From positions 744,001 through 808,000 of the forward strand of contig NC_063073.1 in assembly GCF_022605165.1 (NCBI RefSeq): DNA of 64,000 nucleotides, read 5' to 3'. Below the pieces are notes generated by a model. The model worked only from the letters and a program-made list of their open reading frames with translations, had not been told where the DNA came from and made no database searches. This DNA comes from Purpureocillium takamizusanense (Eukaryota; Ascomycota; Sordariomycetes; Hypocreales; Ophiocordycipitaceae). The position numbers and the translations under genes were made by a program. This document shows, piece after piece, positions 11,178-21,936 of the stretch; position 1 is the stretch's first letter; each line of letters starts with the position of its first letter.

Positions 11178-11763
11178 ATGCGATCCGCCGTATCGCTCAT
11201 TCTGCTATGCGCTCTGCGCGGTGTCGCCTGGGCAAGAGAGGCACCGGCCCCCGTCCCCCATCGGACCGTTGAGGACCCCAGGACAACATATACGAGCCAC
11301 GCCCAAGTTTACGGTGACGATGAGCGCTATTTCGGGGTAAGTAGGAGCCGTACCCTAAGGCCTTTGCTGTCCCTGGCTGCGTGTCTGGCACGTGCGGTCC
11401 AGTAGTGGCGGTGGTGATGATGATGATGATAGTCCATGGGACGACTGCGGGCTGACAAGATCAATGATCGGGGCGCTCGCAATAGGTCTGCGACTCCTTG
11501 AAGCAAAGTTGCCTGTTTTATTTCTGCGGCGTGGTTGAAGAGAAACCCTGTCCTGAGATGTTCAAGGTAAGAAAGACACTGCATACCCTCCCCCCCCCCC
11601 CCCTTCCCCCCCGCTCTCCATGTTCCCAACAGACGGGTCTCTTCCCTGGCTTTCCTGGCTGGTAACGATCGCTGAGTTTTCTGAATCTTTGAATTTCTAG
11701 TGCACCCAAGGGGATCAACCCTGCTCTTATAGGGTCAAGGACCACACCATCCACTGCACATAA
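11178..11763 (+). CDS. Small secreted cysteine-rich protein (effector-like)
   Basis: Three exons: 11178-11336, 11486-11566 and 11701-11763, all joined in phase 0, 100 aa. The first exon encodes a clear signal peptide (MRSAVSLILLCALRGVAWA, cleavage near residue 19). The mature chain of about 80 aa has seven cysteines: VC, SC, FC and PC in exon 2, and CT, PC and HC in exon 3. Donors are GTAAGT and GTAAGA; acceptors are ATAG and CTAG. Every intron, if read through, meets a stop or loses the Cys pattern. Small size, secretion signal and Cys density fit the general class of fungal effectors or antimicrobial-type proteins. I recognise no specific family. An odd number of Cys may mean a free thiol, dimer or small model error. 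The neighbours (stress-like repeat protein, Atg5) say nothing about its role. Confidence 0.62.
11590..11612 (+). repeat. C14-TT-C7 tract inside an intron
   Basis: A homopolymeric C14 run (11590-11603) followed by TT and C7, inside the second intron of the small secreted protein. It lies near the donor, so it is not the usual 3' polypyrimidine tract. Confidence 0.85.
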
Positions 11764-12573
11764 CAAGGGTGCGCCGACATCCTGAGGCGCCCTGGATGAA
11801 GTGGAGGCCGAGCAGGAGTGGACGATTGAGGAAGAGCAAAGTCTCGTTTATCAGATCCATACTAGCTGGGCTAAGATCTTGTGGCACGTAAAACCTTTCA
11901 AAGCTGCGTTTTAGCATCATCTTGTCTCTTTTATGGTCACAGTGAGAGATCCCAAGTGGCGATACATTTCTTACGTGTTTGGCGCCGTGGGCTTGACTAC
12001 AGACAGGTACCTATGTTGGCAAAAAGTGGAAGGCTTGTTGTTCTGGCGGCAGCTCGGTGTGCGGGCGAGGACAAGAGAGTCAAGGAAGATGCCGTGTATA
12101 ATGCGCCCGGCGTCAGACTTGGACACTGTCTTTGAGTCGAGAATGTAGATGAGTTTTATCGTTGTTCTGCGAGGGTGGAAATGCTAGCCCTAGAGCACAT
12201 GCAGCTGGAAATATGGACGGGAGAGTTGACCAAGTGAAGCGCACTGAAGAGCCTCTCTACTTGCCGCCTACCAAGCGCTACAACTCCAGAACCCTCCCCC
12301 GCAGCCAACCCGCAGGTACAGCTTATTAGGTTAAGGCAGCCAGGCTGCACTTTCGGGGGAGCCCGGGCGCCCATTTCAAGGCGCCGAACTCGCTGCTAAC
12401 CTGCTGTAGCAGCCTGCAAAGTACTAGGTAGGAGTCAGGACCGCCCAGGTGGTCAACACCATACCCGACGACGCCTTGTCACCACCACCACCACCACCAG
12501 GCATCAGCACTCTCCTCCTCCCCCTCCCCCTCCCCCTCCCCCTCCTCATCGCCATGCGCCGCGCGCCGTAGCA
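11764..12573. other. Intergenic region with pyrimidine-rich leader of atg5
   Basis: No gene seen. The last 100 bp before the atg5 start contain (ACC)n at about 12480-12500 and a (CCCCCT)n pyrimidine tract at about 12515-12548, probably in the 5' leader. Confidence 0.55.
12515..12548 (+). repeat. (CCCCCT)n pyrimidine tract upstream of atg5
   Basis: Five or six near-perfect CCCCCT units ending about 25 bp before the ATG. CT-rich tracts at this place are common near transcription starts of highly expressed filamentous-fungal genes. Confidence 0.8.
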
Positions 12574-13521
12574 ATGTCGTCCGCCGCCTCCATCGCGCAG
12601 ACCCTCTGGGACGCGCGCATCCCGCTGCACATCACGCACGAGTCGGCGCCGAACACACCCTTCATCGCCGCCGTCCCGCGCTTCAGCTACCTCGCGCTGC
12701 TGCTGCCGCGCCTCTCGGCCTTCTTCGGCGCCCCCTGCTCCAGCTTCCACTTCGAGGACGTCCAGCTGCGCAACCTCGCCGCGGGCCTGCTCGTCGACCT
12801 GTACCGCCCCGCCCTGCCCTGGCGCCTGACCGTCGCCGACGGCGTCGGCTGGGACATTGCCGACACCTTTCTCAACTGCGTCAAGGAGGTAAGGCAAAGG
12901 CGGGCTTCTTCTTCTTCTTCTCTCACCGCGCATTGCTGTGTTTGAATTCCTTCTTTCGTTTCTTATTTCTTGGGCTGCTTGGTTTTCTGTTTGGGAAACA
13001 TGGACGGCTCGGCTAAAGTTGCTCGACAGGCCGACTTCATCCGCAACGGCAACGCCAACCAAATCATGAAAATGTCCAAGGAGCACACCACGCAGCTCTG
13101 GAACGCCGTCATCGACAACGACTTTGCTTCCTTCAGCAAGGTCAACGCGCGGCTGCTCAACGCCCCCACCGCGCTCAAGCACGTGCCCCTGCGCATCTAC
13201 ATCCCCTCGGTCAAGCCCTCGACAGCAGCCGCCGACGCCGCCCAGGACACCAGCAGCCCGGACGCAGCGCAGGTCGCCGAGACGGGATCCTTCAGGGTCT
13301 TCCAGTCGCTTGTCCCCGCGGCCGGTCCGGACCGCAAGCCCCGACTGCTGGGGCAGGCGCTCAAGGAGGCCATGCCCCGGCTGTTCCCCAGCAGTCGCGA
13401 TCCGGTGCTCGCGGGCGTGCTCTTACATGGGGCGCCGGTGCCGTTCGAGGCACCCATCGGGGAGCTCATGCGAGATGCGGCGTACCCTGACGGCTGGCTT
13501 TGCCTAGTCGTCGTTGTTTGA
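12574..13521 (+). CDS. atg5: Autophagy protein Atg5
   Basis: Exons 12574-12888 and 13030-13521, 268 aa; donor GTAAGG, acceptor ACAG. The N-terminus has the hallmark LWDARIPLHITH strand of the first ubiquitin-like domain (about residues 8-100). A helical region (EADFIRNGNANQIM...QLWNAV, about 105-135) follows, then the second ubiquitin-like domain (about 150-265) ending in PDGWLCLVVVV. Atg5 is conjugated by Atg12 and, with Atg16, forms the E3-like complex that drives Atg8 lipidation at the phagophore. The protein is on the short side for the family (yeast and human about 275-295), because the linker between the two domains is compact. It is convergent with the CSA-like gene, with 138 bp between stop codons. 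Confidence 0.93.
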
Positions 13522-13659
13522 TTTTGGGATTTGGCATCATTAGGATTAGCGAGGCATAGCACGGTGGCGTTTTGGACCAGGATTAGATCTAGATTTGTTG
13601 TCCTTGTTTGCCACGAGTCCAGGGCGAGTCTACATATAGCTCATCCACACGGCGTGGAC

Positions 13660-15102
13660 TCATGTAAAAGTTATCTGCCTGCCCATCAGACTCCTGTATG
13701 CATCGTCGACGGCCTTTCTCTTCTTCCGTCGCACTTCTTCATCTTCATCGAGGTCTTCCGTCTCGTCTATATCGTCTGGCCCGGGTATCTGCGGCATCCA
13801 CGCGCGGATCTGCCCATCAAGGTGAGCGCTATAGATGCCACCCACTGCGTTGCCTCCGCCCATGGCAGAGCCCATCTGCCTTCCTCCACCACCTACACCC
13901 CGCCATGCGACTGTCGTGATGCGGTTCCTGCCCATCTCACTCCCCCGTGGCCCAACTGGGTTCGACGAGCCGGGGCTGCGCAGGCGCGTCACCAGGCTGC
14001 CCTCGTGCAAATCCATCACGAGAATCTCCTGGTCGTTGGCCCAGAACAGCAGTTCGCGGCCGTCAGCCAGCCCCGAGGGCGTCACCACGATGCTCGCAGT
14101 CTTGGCGTGCTGGTTCTGCACGAGCGACCCGAAGCTGGCCAGCGTGTTGGCCCCCGTCGCCGCGTCCCAGACCCGGATGCGCCTGTCGAGGCCGGCCGAC
14201 ACAATATACCGCCCGTCGTCGGTCCACTGCAGCCCGTTGACCGCCTCGTCGTGCGCCTGTGCCGCCGCGCGGAAGTGCGGCACGCGATCCCAGTCGGCGC
14301 CCGCGGCGGCAGCGTGGCGGAAGCGGTGCACCACGCCCAGCGAATCCTCCTGGTCCAGCTGCGCGACGACACCGCCGGCGCGACGCGTGTCCCAGATGCG
14401 CACCTTGCCGTCGGCGTGGCCGCTCGCGAGGATGTGCTCCCGGCGCGGGCTCCACGCCGCGCAGAGGACCGGCCCGCCGTGCGCGACGAGGGCCTGCACG
14501 GCCGACCCGGACTTGAGGTCCACGAGGCGCACGTTGGAGTGCTGCGTCGCGCACGCAACCAGGAGGTGGTCGGCCACGGGGCTCGTCGCGTGCGAGTAGA
14601 TCGTGGCGTTGAGGTCGAACTCGGCCGACAAGGCGCCGCGCTGCGTGGACCAGAGCTTGAGCCGCTTGTCGTACGAGCTCGACAGGAAGGCGTCCGGGTC
14701 GAAGGGGTAGAAGTCGAGATGCGTCACCCCGTGACTGTGGCCGCCGCCCCGTTGGTCCCTCGCTGAGCGCGCAATCGTGGCCACGGGACGATACGCATGC
14801 GGCCTGTGCGGGTTGCCGCTCTCCTCGAGGTCCCATATCTTGATGGCCCCCTCGGCGCCGCCAGACACAAGCAGGCGCCCGTCGAACTTTTCTAGCGCCA
14901 GGCTGCTGACGCCGGCGGCGTGAGCGCGTATTGTGTGCGGCCGGTCGCTCGCGTCGGACGCGTCGGCGCCTTGGAGGACCGAGCCATTGAAGCGGTGCTG
15001 CGGCGCGGGCGCAAACGATCGCACGAGGTCGGAGGCGACGGTGCGCGCAAACTCGTTTGGACCGAGCTCACCCGTCTCACGGGTCAGGAGGCGAGCCTGC
15101 AT
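13660..15102 (-). CDS. rad28: CSA/ERCC8-type WD40 repair protein (Rad28-like)
   Basis: Single exon, 480 aa. The N-terminus LLTRETGELGPNEFARTVAS matches the start of CSA/Rad28 proteins. WD40 repeats follow, with visible GAIKIWDLE, DKRLKLWST, GKVRIWDTR, RRIRVWDAA and GQIRAWMPQ blades. The C-terminus is acidic then basic (DDIDETEDLDEDEEVRRKKRK), a possible nuclear signal. CSA is the substrate receptor of a Cul4-Ddb1 ubiquitin ligase in transcription-coupled nucleotide excision repair. A loop rich in Gly (GVGGGGRQMGSAMGGG, about residue 415-432) interrupts the last blade. It is divergent from the Rrn10-like gene with a 494-bp shared promoter. Confidence 0.9.
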   Translation of the reverse strand: MQARLLTRETGELGPNEFARTVASDLVRSFAPAPQHRFNGSVLQGADASDASDRPHTIRAHAAGVSSLALEKFDGRLLVSGGAEGAIKIWDLEESGNPHRPHAYRPVATIARSARDQRGGGHSHGVTHLDFYPFDPDAFLSSSYDKRLKLWSTQRGALSAEFDLNATIYSHATSPVADHLLVACATQHSNVRLVDLKSGSAVQALVAHGGPVLCAAWSPRREHILASGHADGKVRIWDTRRAGGVVAQLDQEDSLGVVHRFRHAAAAGADWDRVPHFRAAAQAHDEAVNGLQWTDDGRYIVSAGLDRRIRVWDAATGANTLASFGSLVQNQHAKTASIVVTPSGLADGRELLFWANDQEILVMDLHEGSLVTRLRSPGSSNPVGPRGSEMGRNRITTVAWRGVGGGGRQMGSAMGGGNAVGGIYSAHLDGQIRAWMPQIPGPDDIDETEDLDEDEEVRRKKRKAVDDAYRSLMGRQITFT

Positions 15103-15596
15103 TCATCTAGTCTCCCGAGGCGCGCAGGATTTGTGTTCGTCTCGTCCGTCGATGCGGCCACCGGCGACTTGCGATGTCGTCGTTGCATTCACGCGACATG
15201 ATGTCATCGTAGAGTGGATCAAGGTAGTACGCGCTGCAGGGTAGGCCGGAATGGCGGACCACCCACAATGCACTCACGACGTGCACAGTGCAGATCTAGC
15301 GCCGAAAGCTCTCATCGGTCTCAATCATCCACCCTCTTCTCTCACCTCATCCATGGGCTCGCCGGCCAACACTTGCAATCCCACTGCCACGCGACATCGC
15401 CCAAATGCGATGCATTGACGACTTTGACATCCACAGGGAGCCCTACGATTCGATCCATCATCGTTGACGAGAAACGACATACCTTCCCTGTGCGGAAAGA
15501 CATCGACGGCCCCTCGGGCCTTGAGGGTTCTCGACAGACTCACCCTGGATATGTGCAGAGCTGCTAAGCGTCGTGCTCATATCTCCTAACGCCCTC
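15103..15596. promoter_or_regulatory. Shared divergent promoter, CSA-like / Rrn10-like
   Basis: 494 bp between two divergent start codons. I see no TATA box or strong repeat. Given its size it presumably serves both genes. Confidence 0.45.
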
Positions 15597-16602
15597 ATGG
15601 ATCCCTCAGACGAAAAATCACAGCTGTCGGAGCCCCAAAGCCCCAGGGTGCCCGACCTATCCGAGACGGATCCGAATCGGGGGGGCCGTCGCCGGCGACG
15701 GCGGCTGGCAACCGTGTACGACGCTGTGGCAGGTAAGACGAGTCACTTTTGTGAGACGGTCGGCCGCTCCCACCATGCATGACTAACTCATCGCAGGCCA
15801 GGTGTCTGTCCGTCAAGTCTTCCAAGACGAAGGGGAGAAGCACGCGAACCAACAGCAGGCGGGGATCGCGGCGAGTCGCCGCCCAACGGCATCCGCGACG
15901 TCAGCCGCCAACAGCGTCAGACACCCAACCCGGCGCGTCCCTATTGGGCCTGACGAGGTGCTCTTTCGGCGACGGGACGCGCCGCAGCGCTACGCCGAGT
16001 ACGACGTGTATGCCGCCCACGAGCGGGACCTGCCTCGCGGCGGCCGCGGTGTTCTTCCGGAAAGCGACCTTCTCAAGGCTATTCACACGTATACCAGCAG
16101 GTACTACGGGGCTATGCAGCGCGGTCGTGCTCAACGCCAGCGTGGGCAGGCGCCGCAACCTAGGATGCCGCGCCACGGCGTTGATGAGCGCAGCATGGAC
16201 GAGACGGCCCTGTTGGCCTTTGGAATCTTGCTCGAGGAAGCTGGGCGTGCGATACTCGGCCAACGTGGCGACTTAGTCTTCACCGAGGGCGAGGGCGTGG
16301 GTATGCCGGAATACCAGCGTGCCGCAATGAATTTGGCAACCGGAGATGAGGTGGCGTTTTCTGATGACGGAGTGACCGGCGACAACAGGAGTCGGGGCAT
16401 CTCTGTACCTGCGCCAGTCGCGACTGTTGGATATCAAGAAGCCGGGTCATGGAAGAGGTCCAACAGAGGCCCCAAGAGGCGAAAGGTATCCAACCAGGAG
16501 CAGTCCGATGGTGACGACAACCAAAAAAGCAGGGGGTATCTCGACATTGGCGGCGCCGGGTATCACGGATTACACCCCGCCGAGGACGCTCGCGCAGGCT
16601 AG
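15597..16602 (+). CDS. Rrn10-like protein (candidate UAF subunit of RNA polymerase I)
   Basis: Exons 15597-15732 and 15797-16602, 313 aa; donor GTAAGA, acceptor GCAG. An in-frame ATG 24 bp upstream (15573) is an alternative start. The conserved core lies at about residues 97-210: RRRDAPQRYAEYDVYAAHERDLP, LPESDLLKAIHTYTSRYY, then SMDETALLAFGILLEEAGR (DET at 180-182). The order D-L-hh-h-H-x-Y followed by [FM]-D-E-T-[AS]-L-hh-hG-hLhE is what I recall of yeast Rrn10, a small subunit of the upstream activation factor that recruits Pol I to rDNA. Flanks are disordered and basic (RRRRRR at about 31-36, RGPKRRK near 275), consistent with nuclear location. The protein is about twice the length of yeast Rrn10. 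The gene is convincing; the function is an inference from motif memory. Confidence 0.72.
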
Positions 16603-16652
16603 GTCGGGCGGACTCTCGGCTACTGCTTGAGACAAATGGCGAACAACCGTTT

Positions 16653-16694
16653 ACCCCGTCACCAAGTCTTTACGAGATTGCGTAGTGACGGGGT
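16653..16694. repeat. 10-bp perfect inverted repeat, 22-nt loop
   Basis: ACCCCGTCAC (16653-16662) and GTGACGGGGT (16685-16694), about 50 bp after the stop of the Rrn10-like gene. It could form a stem in the 3' UTR of that transcript. Confidence 0.6.
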
Positions 16695-18244
16695 CCGCGT
16701 ACAGCGTGCTTCTCGTGAGGCCAGAGATAGTCTCCGGCTGGCCCACGAAGCTTTGACCACGCAGCGGCCCAATTCGCTCGGGTGGCCACGAGGACGCGAC
16801 GACATGGGGGCGTCAAACGAGGGAAACGCGGGCTGCCCCTGAGGTGTGAGTGGGCGGTCCCCTCTCTGGCCTTTGGCCTTGTCATCCAGGAGACAGGTCT
16901 GGAAATCGTCGAGTGGCGCTGTCATGCCGCGATTTCTCAGACCTTCGAGCCCTCCAACAGGCGTTTTGTGATCCAACGGTTTCCGTGGCAGTTCTCGACC
17001 AGATGGGAGATGGGTTTGGACGAAAGGAACCAGCCTCTCTGCTTGTCCCATGGCGTTGTCCCACAGCAGGGCTCCCATCCTGGCTCCTCTTTCCCCCCCC
17101 CCCCGATACTTGGAACGAGAACCATCTTTGAGCATCCGGGATCGTTGTCTCAGACCCTGCATTGATTCTGGATGCAACCCCGAGGCAAGCCCTGGACGGG
17201 GAACACACTTATCGAACGACATCCCGGGCCGCCTCTACGGGAACGGATGGCTGTTGGGACGTCTCGTGAAGGGCTCTTGATAAAAGGGAAAGGGGGGTGT
17301 GGACGCAAGGGGGTTGATGAGGGTCAAGCATGTTCCAGAAGCACGTTCCGACGACGACCAATGGCTACGGAAATGGACAGAATGCCTCCCGCGTCGCACG
17401 CAATGTCATCGACAAGGCGGTAAGCATCCAGAACGCACGGCTTCGTCGCCCCAACAGACATGGCTCCCCGGCAGAGGTCGTAAAGGGGGAACCCTCAACA
17501 ACCTCGTCAAGCTTGGGCCGTCTAAACTCGGGCCCAGCAACGCACGTCAGCCGTCTCGAATAGACTACACAGCGAACGACTCAATCTAGAAAACCCGCGA
17601 AGCAGACCCCCCTACACCCACCCTTATTTTGGCCCCCGTACTCGGCAAGGCCTTGGGGGCCTGTTGTCGCGTGGGCGTCGGTGGGTGAAATGGGCTATCC
17701 GTGTCCCGCTGCCGAAGGGCCTGAGTCCCATGCAGTGGCAGGGCCTCATCACACTCGGGTCTCGCTGCTTTCGCGCAAAGCGATCCAACGGATAGACCGA
17801 GGGACTGGGCTGACTACCAACACGAGACGCCAACTCGTCTGGGCGCGTGCGGACGTGACGAGAGTTCAAGGGCAATATGCCTACCCTACATACAGGCCTA
17901 TCCGATCCCGGACACATCCATGCGGCACGGGACTTCAGCGGTGGTCGTAGGGGTTGGAGCTTCCCAACGGTGAGACGAGCCCGGCGGCCCGTCGCACATC
18001 AAAACCACGCCTCCGGTGAGACGCTCTCCCGTCCACAGCATGCATGCACCCGCAGCCAGCATCTCACAGCCTGTGCCTGCACCATGCAGCCACACAGCGT
18101 CTGGCCCCGCGAGCACTCAGTCGTCGCTCCTGCGCGCGCACTTGTCATGCGGTAACACAAAGCGTGCAGACCGGAGGGTCCTGACGTAGCATAGCAGGTT
18201 GAGGACCCAAGGAAAGCGAAGGCACACGTGCAGGAGATTAATAA

Positions 18245-18259
18245 CCCCCCCCCCCCCCC
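18245..18259. repeat. C15 homopolymer
   Basis: Uninterrupted run of 15 C in the gene-poor region; length may be unreliable in an assembly. Confidence 0.85.
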
Positions 18260-18535
18260 AAAAGAAATAAGAAAACCAAAATAGAGTACAGGCAGGGTTA
18301 GGCAGATGGGTTGCAAAACGTGTGCCAATGATACTGTAGTAGACATGAAAGACTACTGTACCTACTACGTGGAACCCGCCGCCGAGAAGCAAATTCCCCG
18401 AATTCCATTCCCAAAGCAGATGGACGGCGTCGCTAATCTCCACGCCCACGGCCGCTAGTCGTCGTCGGTTGACACCGTCCGTTGCCGGACATGTATAGAC
18501 TCTCCCAAGTCTCCGTACGTAGCCGTGAGCAGCGA

Positions 18536-18552
18536 GCGCGCGCGCGCGCGCA
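18536..18552. repeat. Alternating (GC)n run
   Basis: Purine-pyrimidine alternation of GC dinucleotides in the gene-poor region; a Z-DNA-prone sequence type. Confidence 0.8.
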
Positions 18553-19054
18553 CTAGCTTCGCTTTCCTCCCATCGTCGTTGTCATCCCGCCCGCCGACGG
18601 CCCATTTGTCCTGGCCCGGACTTTCACGTCAAGTACGTTAGTTACCACGTACAATGCGCGCGGCGGCGGCGGCGGCGGCGCGCGCAAAGTCCCTCGATGC
18701 GCTCTCGATAGTCTTCGCACGCCCCCCCCCTCCCTCTTCCTTCCGACGCACGATATTCCTTCTTCTTCTTCTCTCGCCAGCGGTGATGATGGTGGTGGTC
18801 CCGAGAGGCGCTTGGCCGCGGGAGAGAAGGGCCAGGGGGTGGACGTTGAGAAGACGGGACGCGGGCACGGGGGGAAGGGGGGGGGGGGTTGAAGAACGGC
18901 GGAAGGAGGAGGAGGACGGGGAGGGGAGGGAGGCGAGACAACAACAACAACAAGAGAAACTGCCTACGAGACGAACCAACAACAACACCCCTCCTTTCAC
19001 ATCGCGATGCGTGGCGGCGGCGGCGACGAGGAGAATCAACCAGGCCTGTTCTGT

Positions 19055-19073
19055 CCCCCCGGGGGGGGGGGGG
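19055..19073. repeat. C6G13 block
   Basis: Six C followed directly by thirteen G. Possible fold-back, and a likely place for assembly length error. Confidence 0.85.
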
Positions 19074-19575
19074 TCTCGCCGCCTGTTCGTTTCGCGACGA
19101 GAAGAGAAGAGAAGAGACGAGGAAACAAGTCAGTCAGAAGGGACAAGCGCGAGACGATGAAATGTATTAAGTTAGGTAGTAGAGAGAGGAAAGAAAATGG
19201 CCAGAAGGTACATACACTTGATACAGTACAGTACCCAAACCGAGAAGAGAGACGAGACAGGACGGGGGGGGGGAAGGAGACTAAACGTCAAAGAACAACG
19301 ATACAATACAACAAAGCACACAAAGGAGCTGCGTGCTGCATCTACATTGCACAGTGCAGCAGTGGTGATACTATAACAGGCGCAGCCGCCGCCGCCCGCC
19401 CGCCGCAGACAAAACAGACACACACACACACAAAAAAAAAAGCTGATCGATTGCCGGCCGATCTGACAGCGCCGCAGATCGGGCCGCGTTGACAGGACGG
19501 GCTTGCCTCGCCCCAGTTCAGCGCGCTCCCGCCCCGTTGACCGGGATCCTGGGACGTCTCATATGTGGCTGCTGC

Positions 19576-19695
19576 TACTAGTACTACTGTACTGTACTGT
19601 ACCTACTGCCATGACGAGTGCCGGTACAATATGTACTAGATGTATGTGCTCCGTGTGTGCAGGTAGGTAGGCATGTAGGTAGGTAAGTAGAGTAC
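19576..19695. repeat. TACT/TAGG tandem words
   Basis: Runs of CTACTAGTACTACTGTACTG and (GTAG)n-type words, belonging to the TACCTA-word family noted at 530-590. Confidence 0.6.
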
Positions 19696-21909
19696 GCGTG
19701 TACTGTATGCAGCATGGGGTTGATTGCAGGCGCAAGCCTCACAAGTTCGGTTCGCGGGGTTGGTGGACTCTCTCCTCTTCCTCTTTTCGTCTGGCCCCTA
19801 ACTAGTTAACTAGTAACCCCTCATCAGCACCCCCCATCACCCCAAAAGATGCGCGACGCAGTGGCTGATGCACAAGCGTTCTCGCCTCTTTGATTTGACG
19901 GGTGCATCGTGGTGGGAGACGCGTTCAGCCAGGGGAGGGGCCTGACCTGTGGGCGGGCCCGCACGATGAAGCAGGTCGCGATGCTACATCGCCCTTCTCT
20001 CGTCCCCCGGGATGAAGCGCATACCATACTTTGTACATCCGCGTATTGTGCACGATAGGCACGTTGCGCCATCTTCTGTGAAAGGCTTTCGCTCGCCTTG
20101 TGCAACAAAGCCCCCCCCCCTCCCTCACCTTCTTGACATTGACATTGGCTTGCAAGGGACGGCAGCGCAGGCTGTCCGGATAACTGTGTTCCCTGTGGTT
20201 GCACAGGCCGCACCCTTGCCGTCCCCCCCGGGGTCCTAACGGCTGATAGCCCATGTTCACGCAAAGGAGGCCAACGACTGGCTACCGCGCGCACGCAGAC
20301 ACGCCTCTGGAACATGTCGTTGAGCCTCTGGACGAAAACCCCGGCCCGATCACCCTGCGGCGACGACGAGGCGTCCCGCCCGCTGGCACCACCAACACGT
20401 GCAACCAGGGACACACGCTTGCTCAACCACAGCAAGGAAGGGCGCCTCCTTTGTGTCACGGCGGCTCACTCATTTGTTGAGCAAATCCAGGCACCTGCCG
20501 CGGCTCGTGAAACACAAGATATTGAGACCATGGGCGATTTCGACATTGCCATCGGTGTGTAAACCCCGAAACGACATTGCCGGCGCACCAACGGCGCCGC
20601 TACCGACTTACAGATGCGTCGCCTGCCGGATGGACTTCCCGCGGGAGCACCCAAATTTCGGGTTGATTTCCGTCCGGATCGTGGGTAGCTGGCGTGGTAG
20701 CAGCGTTTCTTTGTTTCTGGTCAACCTGGTGGGTATGCGCAATTTGTTGCTGCTACAAGTTCAGCGGATGGTGTAGGCAAAGGCCGCAGACAACACAATC
20801 AGAGCCCGCCTGGAAGCCTCGTGATGCGCCTTTGCTGATGCGAAGTCTGGATATCGACGAGGACATTGTGTCCGGTACAGCTGCAGTAGTAGTACGAATA
20901 CATACAAGGTACGTACGTAGTGTCACCGGCCGTGGTGCAGAGGGTGAGAGGGACAGCGGTATGATGTCAACGCGTCGGTGCAAGCCTCGGCCCCTCATTG
21001 TCGCGTTCAGACCCGCGATACTAGCTAGGTAGGGGCGTGTTGACAAAGGTCATCATCGTCATGGCCGCCTTTTCACCCGATGGTTATGACCGTGCCGCGT
21101 ACGCCTCATCGCCGCTGCATGTATGTATGTATGCTCGCCTGCGGTGCTGTAGCAACTCCTGAAACCGGCGAGTCCCGATTCCTGTTAATGCCTCACATCG
21201 AAGCTCTCGTCGTCACGATGCAACAGCAGTCGTGTGAAATTCAGTTGGACATGGTGTCGCTGGGCTTCTGTCGAGGTCGCGAGCAGGCTCACGACGTTGC
21301 ATCGAGAGCGCCCATGGACACTCTTCCGCCCCGCTGTCATGCAATTCTGCGACAGACGTCGTCCGATACAGTACCTGCCCGTCTCCCGACGCGCTTTTGC
21401 TCTTGAGCAGACGCCTGCGGGTTCAACGAGGGGGGTCAATGGCGTTGTAACGATGGGTAATCAGGTCCATACATACCATCGCGGTTGGCCATGTCAGACA
21501 GAGATCATGGTGCTCACGTTGGCCACTCGTGCAAGCCCTGCAGCGATCAGTCAGGAGCCATCGGCATCCCGTCGTCGTCCTCGCAACATCGTCCTGATTC
21601 AGAGTGTGCATCCACTGGATATCATGGCACTTCTGCGCACCCACCTGGTCGCAGACTCGCAGCCCGCACGGGGTTGGGGCAAGGTTCAGTAGGTAGTACT
21701 CCAAGCAGCACCGTCGCATTTTCTTTCCTTCTGGCCAACGCGACAAAACTTGACATGTCATTCTGTGTGTCTGCTTGGCGGAGGAGGCTTCGCGCAGAAG
21801 TGGGATTCGCGATCGCCTTTCCGTTCGTGGTGCTTGGGGCTGCAAAAGGAAGCAGCCGCGGGGGAAAAAGCAAACGTTTTGCCCGCTTGCTTTTGCGAGA
21901 CCGCATTCC

Positions 21910-21936
21910 ATGCCATGCCATGCCGTGCCATGCCAG
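21910..21936. repeat. TGCCA pentamer tandem
   Basis: Five TGCCA-like units, one with a single change (TGCCG), in the gene-poor region. Confidence 0.75.

Noticed and set aside
13531..14766. 411-codon plus-strand frame over the CSA-like gene
   Set aside because: Shadow of the WD40 gene on the minus strand, with no domain character of its own.
17330..17589. 77-96 codon frames at 17.3-17.6 kb
   Set aside because: Two overlapping phases are open over the same DNA and neither has domain character or splice partners.
18654..19160. Frame starting with an Ala run, then Arg/Glu-rich
   Set aside because: Generated by (GCG)n and GAGA-type simple repeats; no conserved sequence visible.
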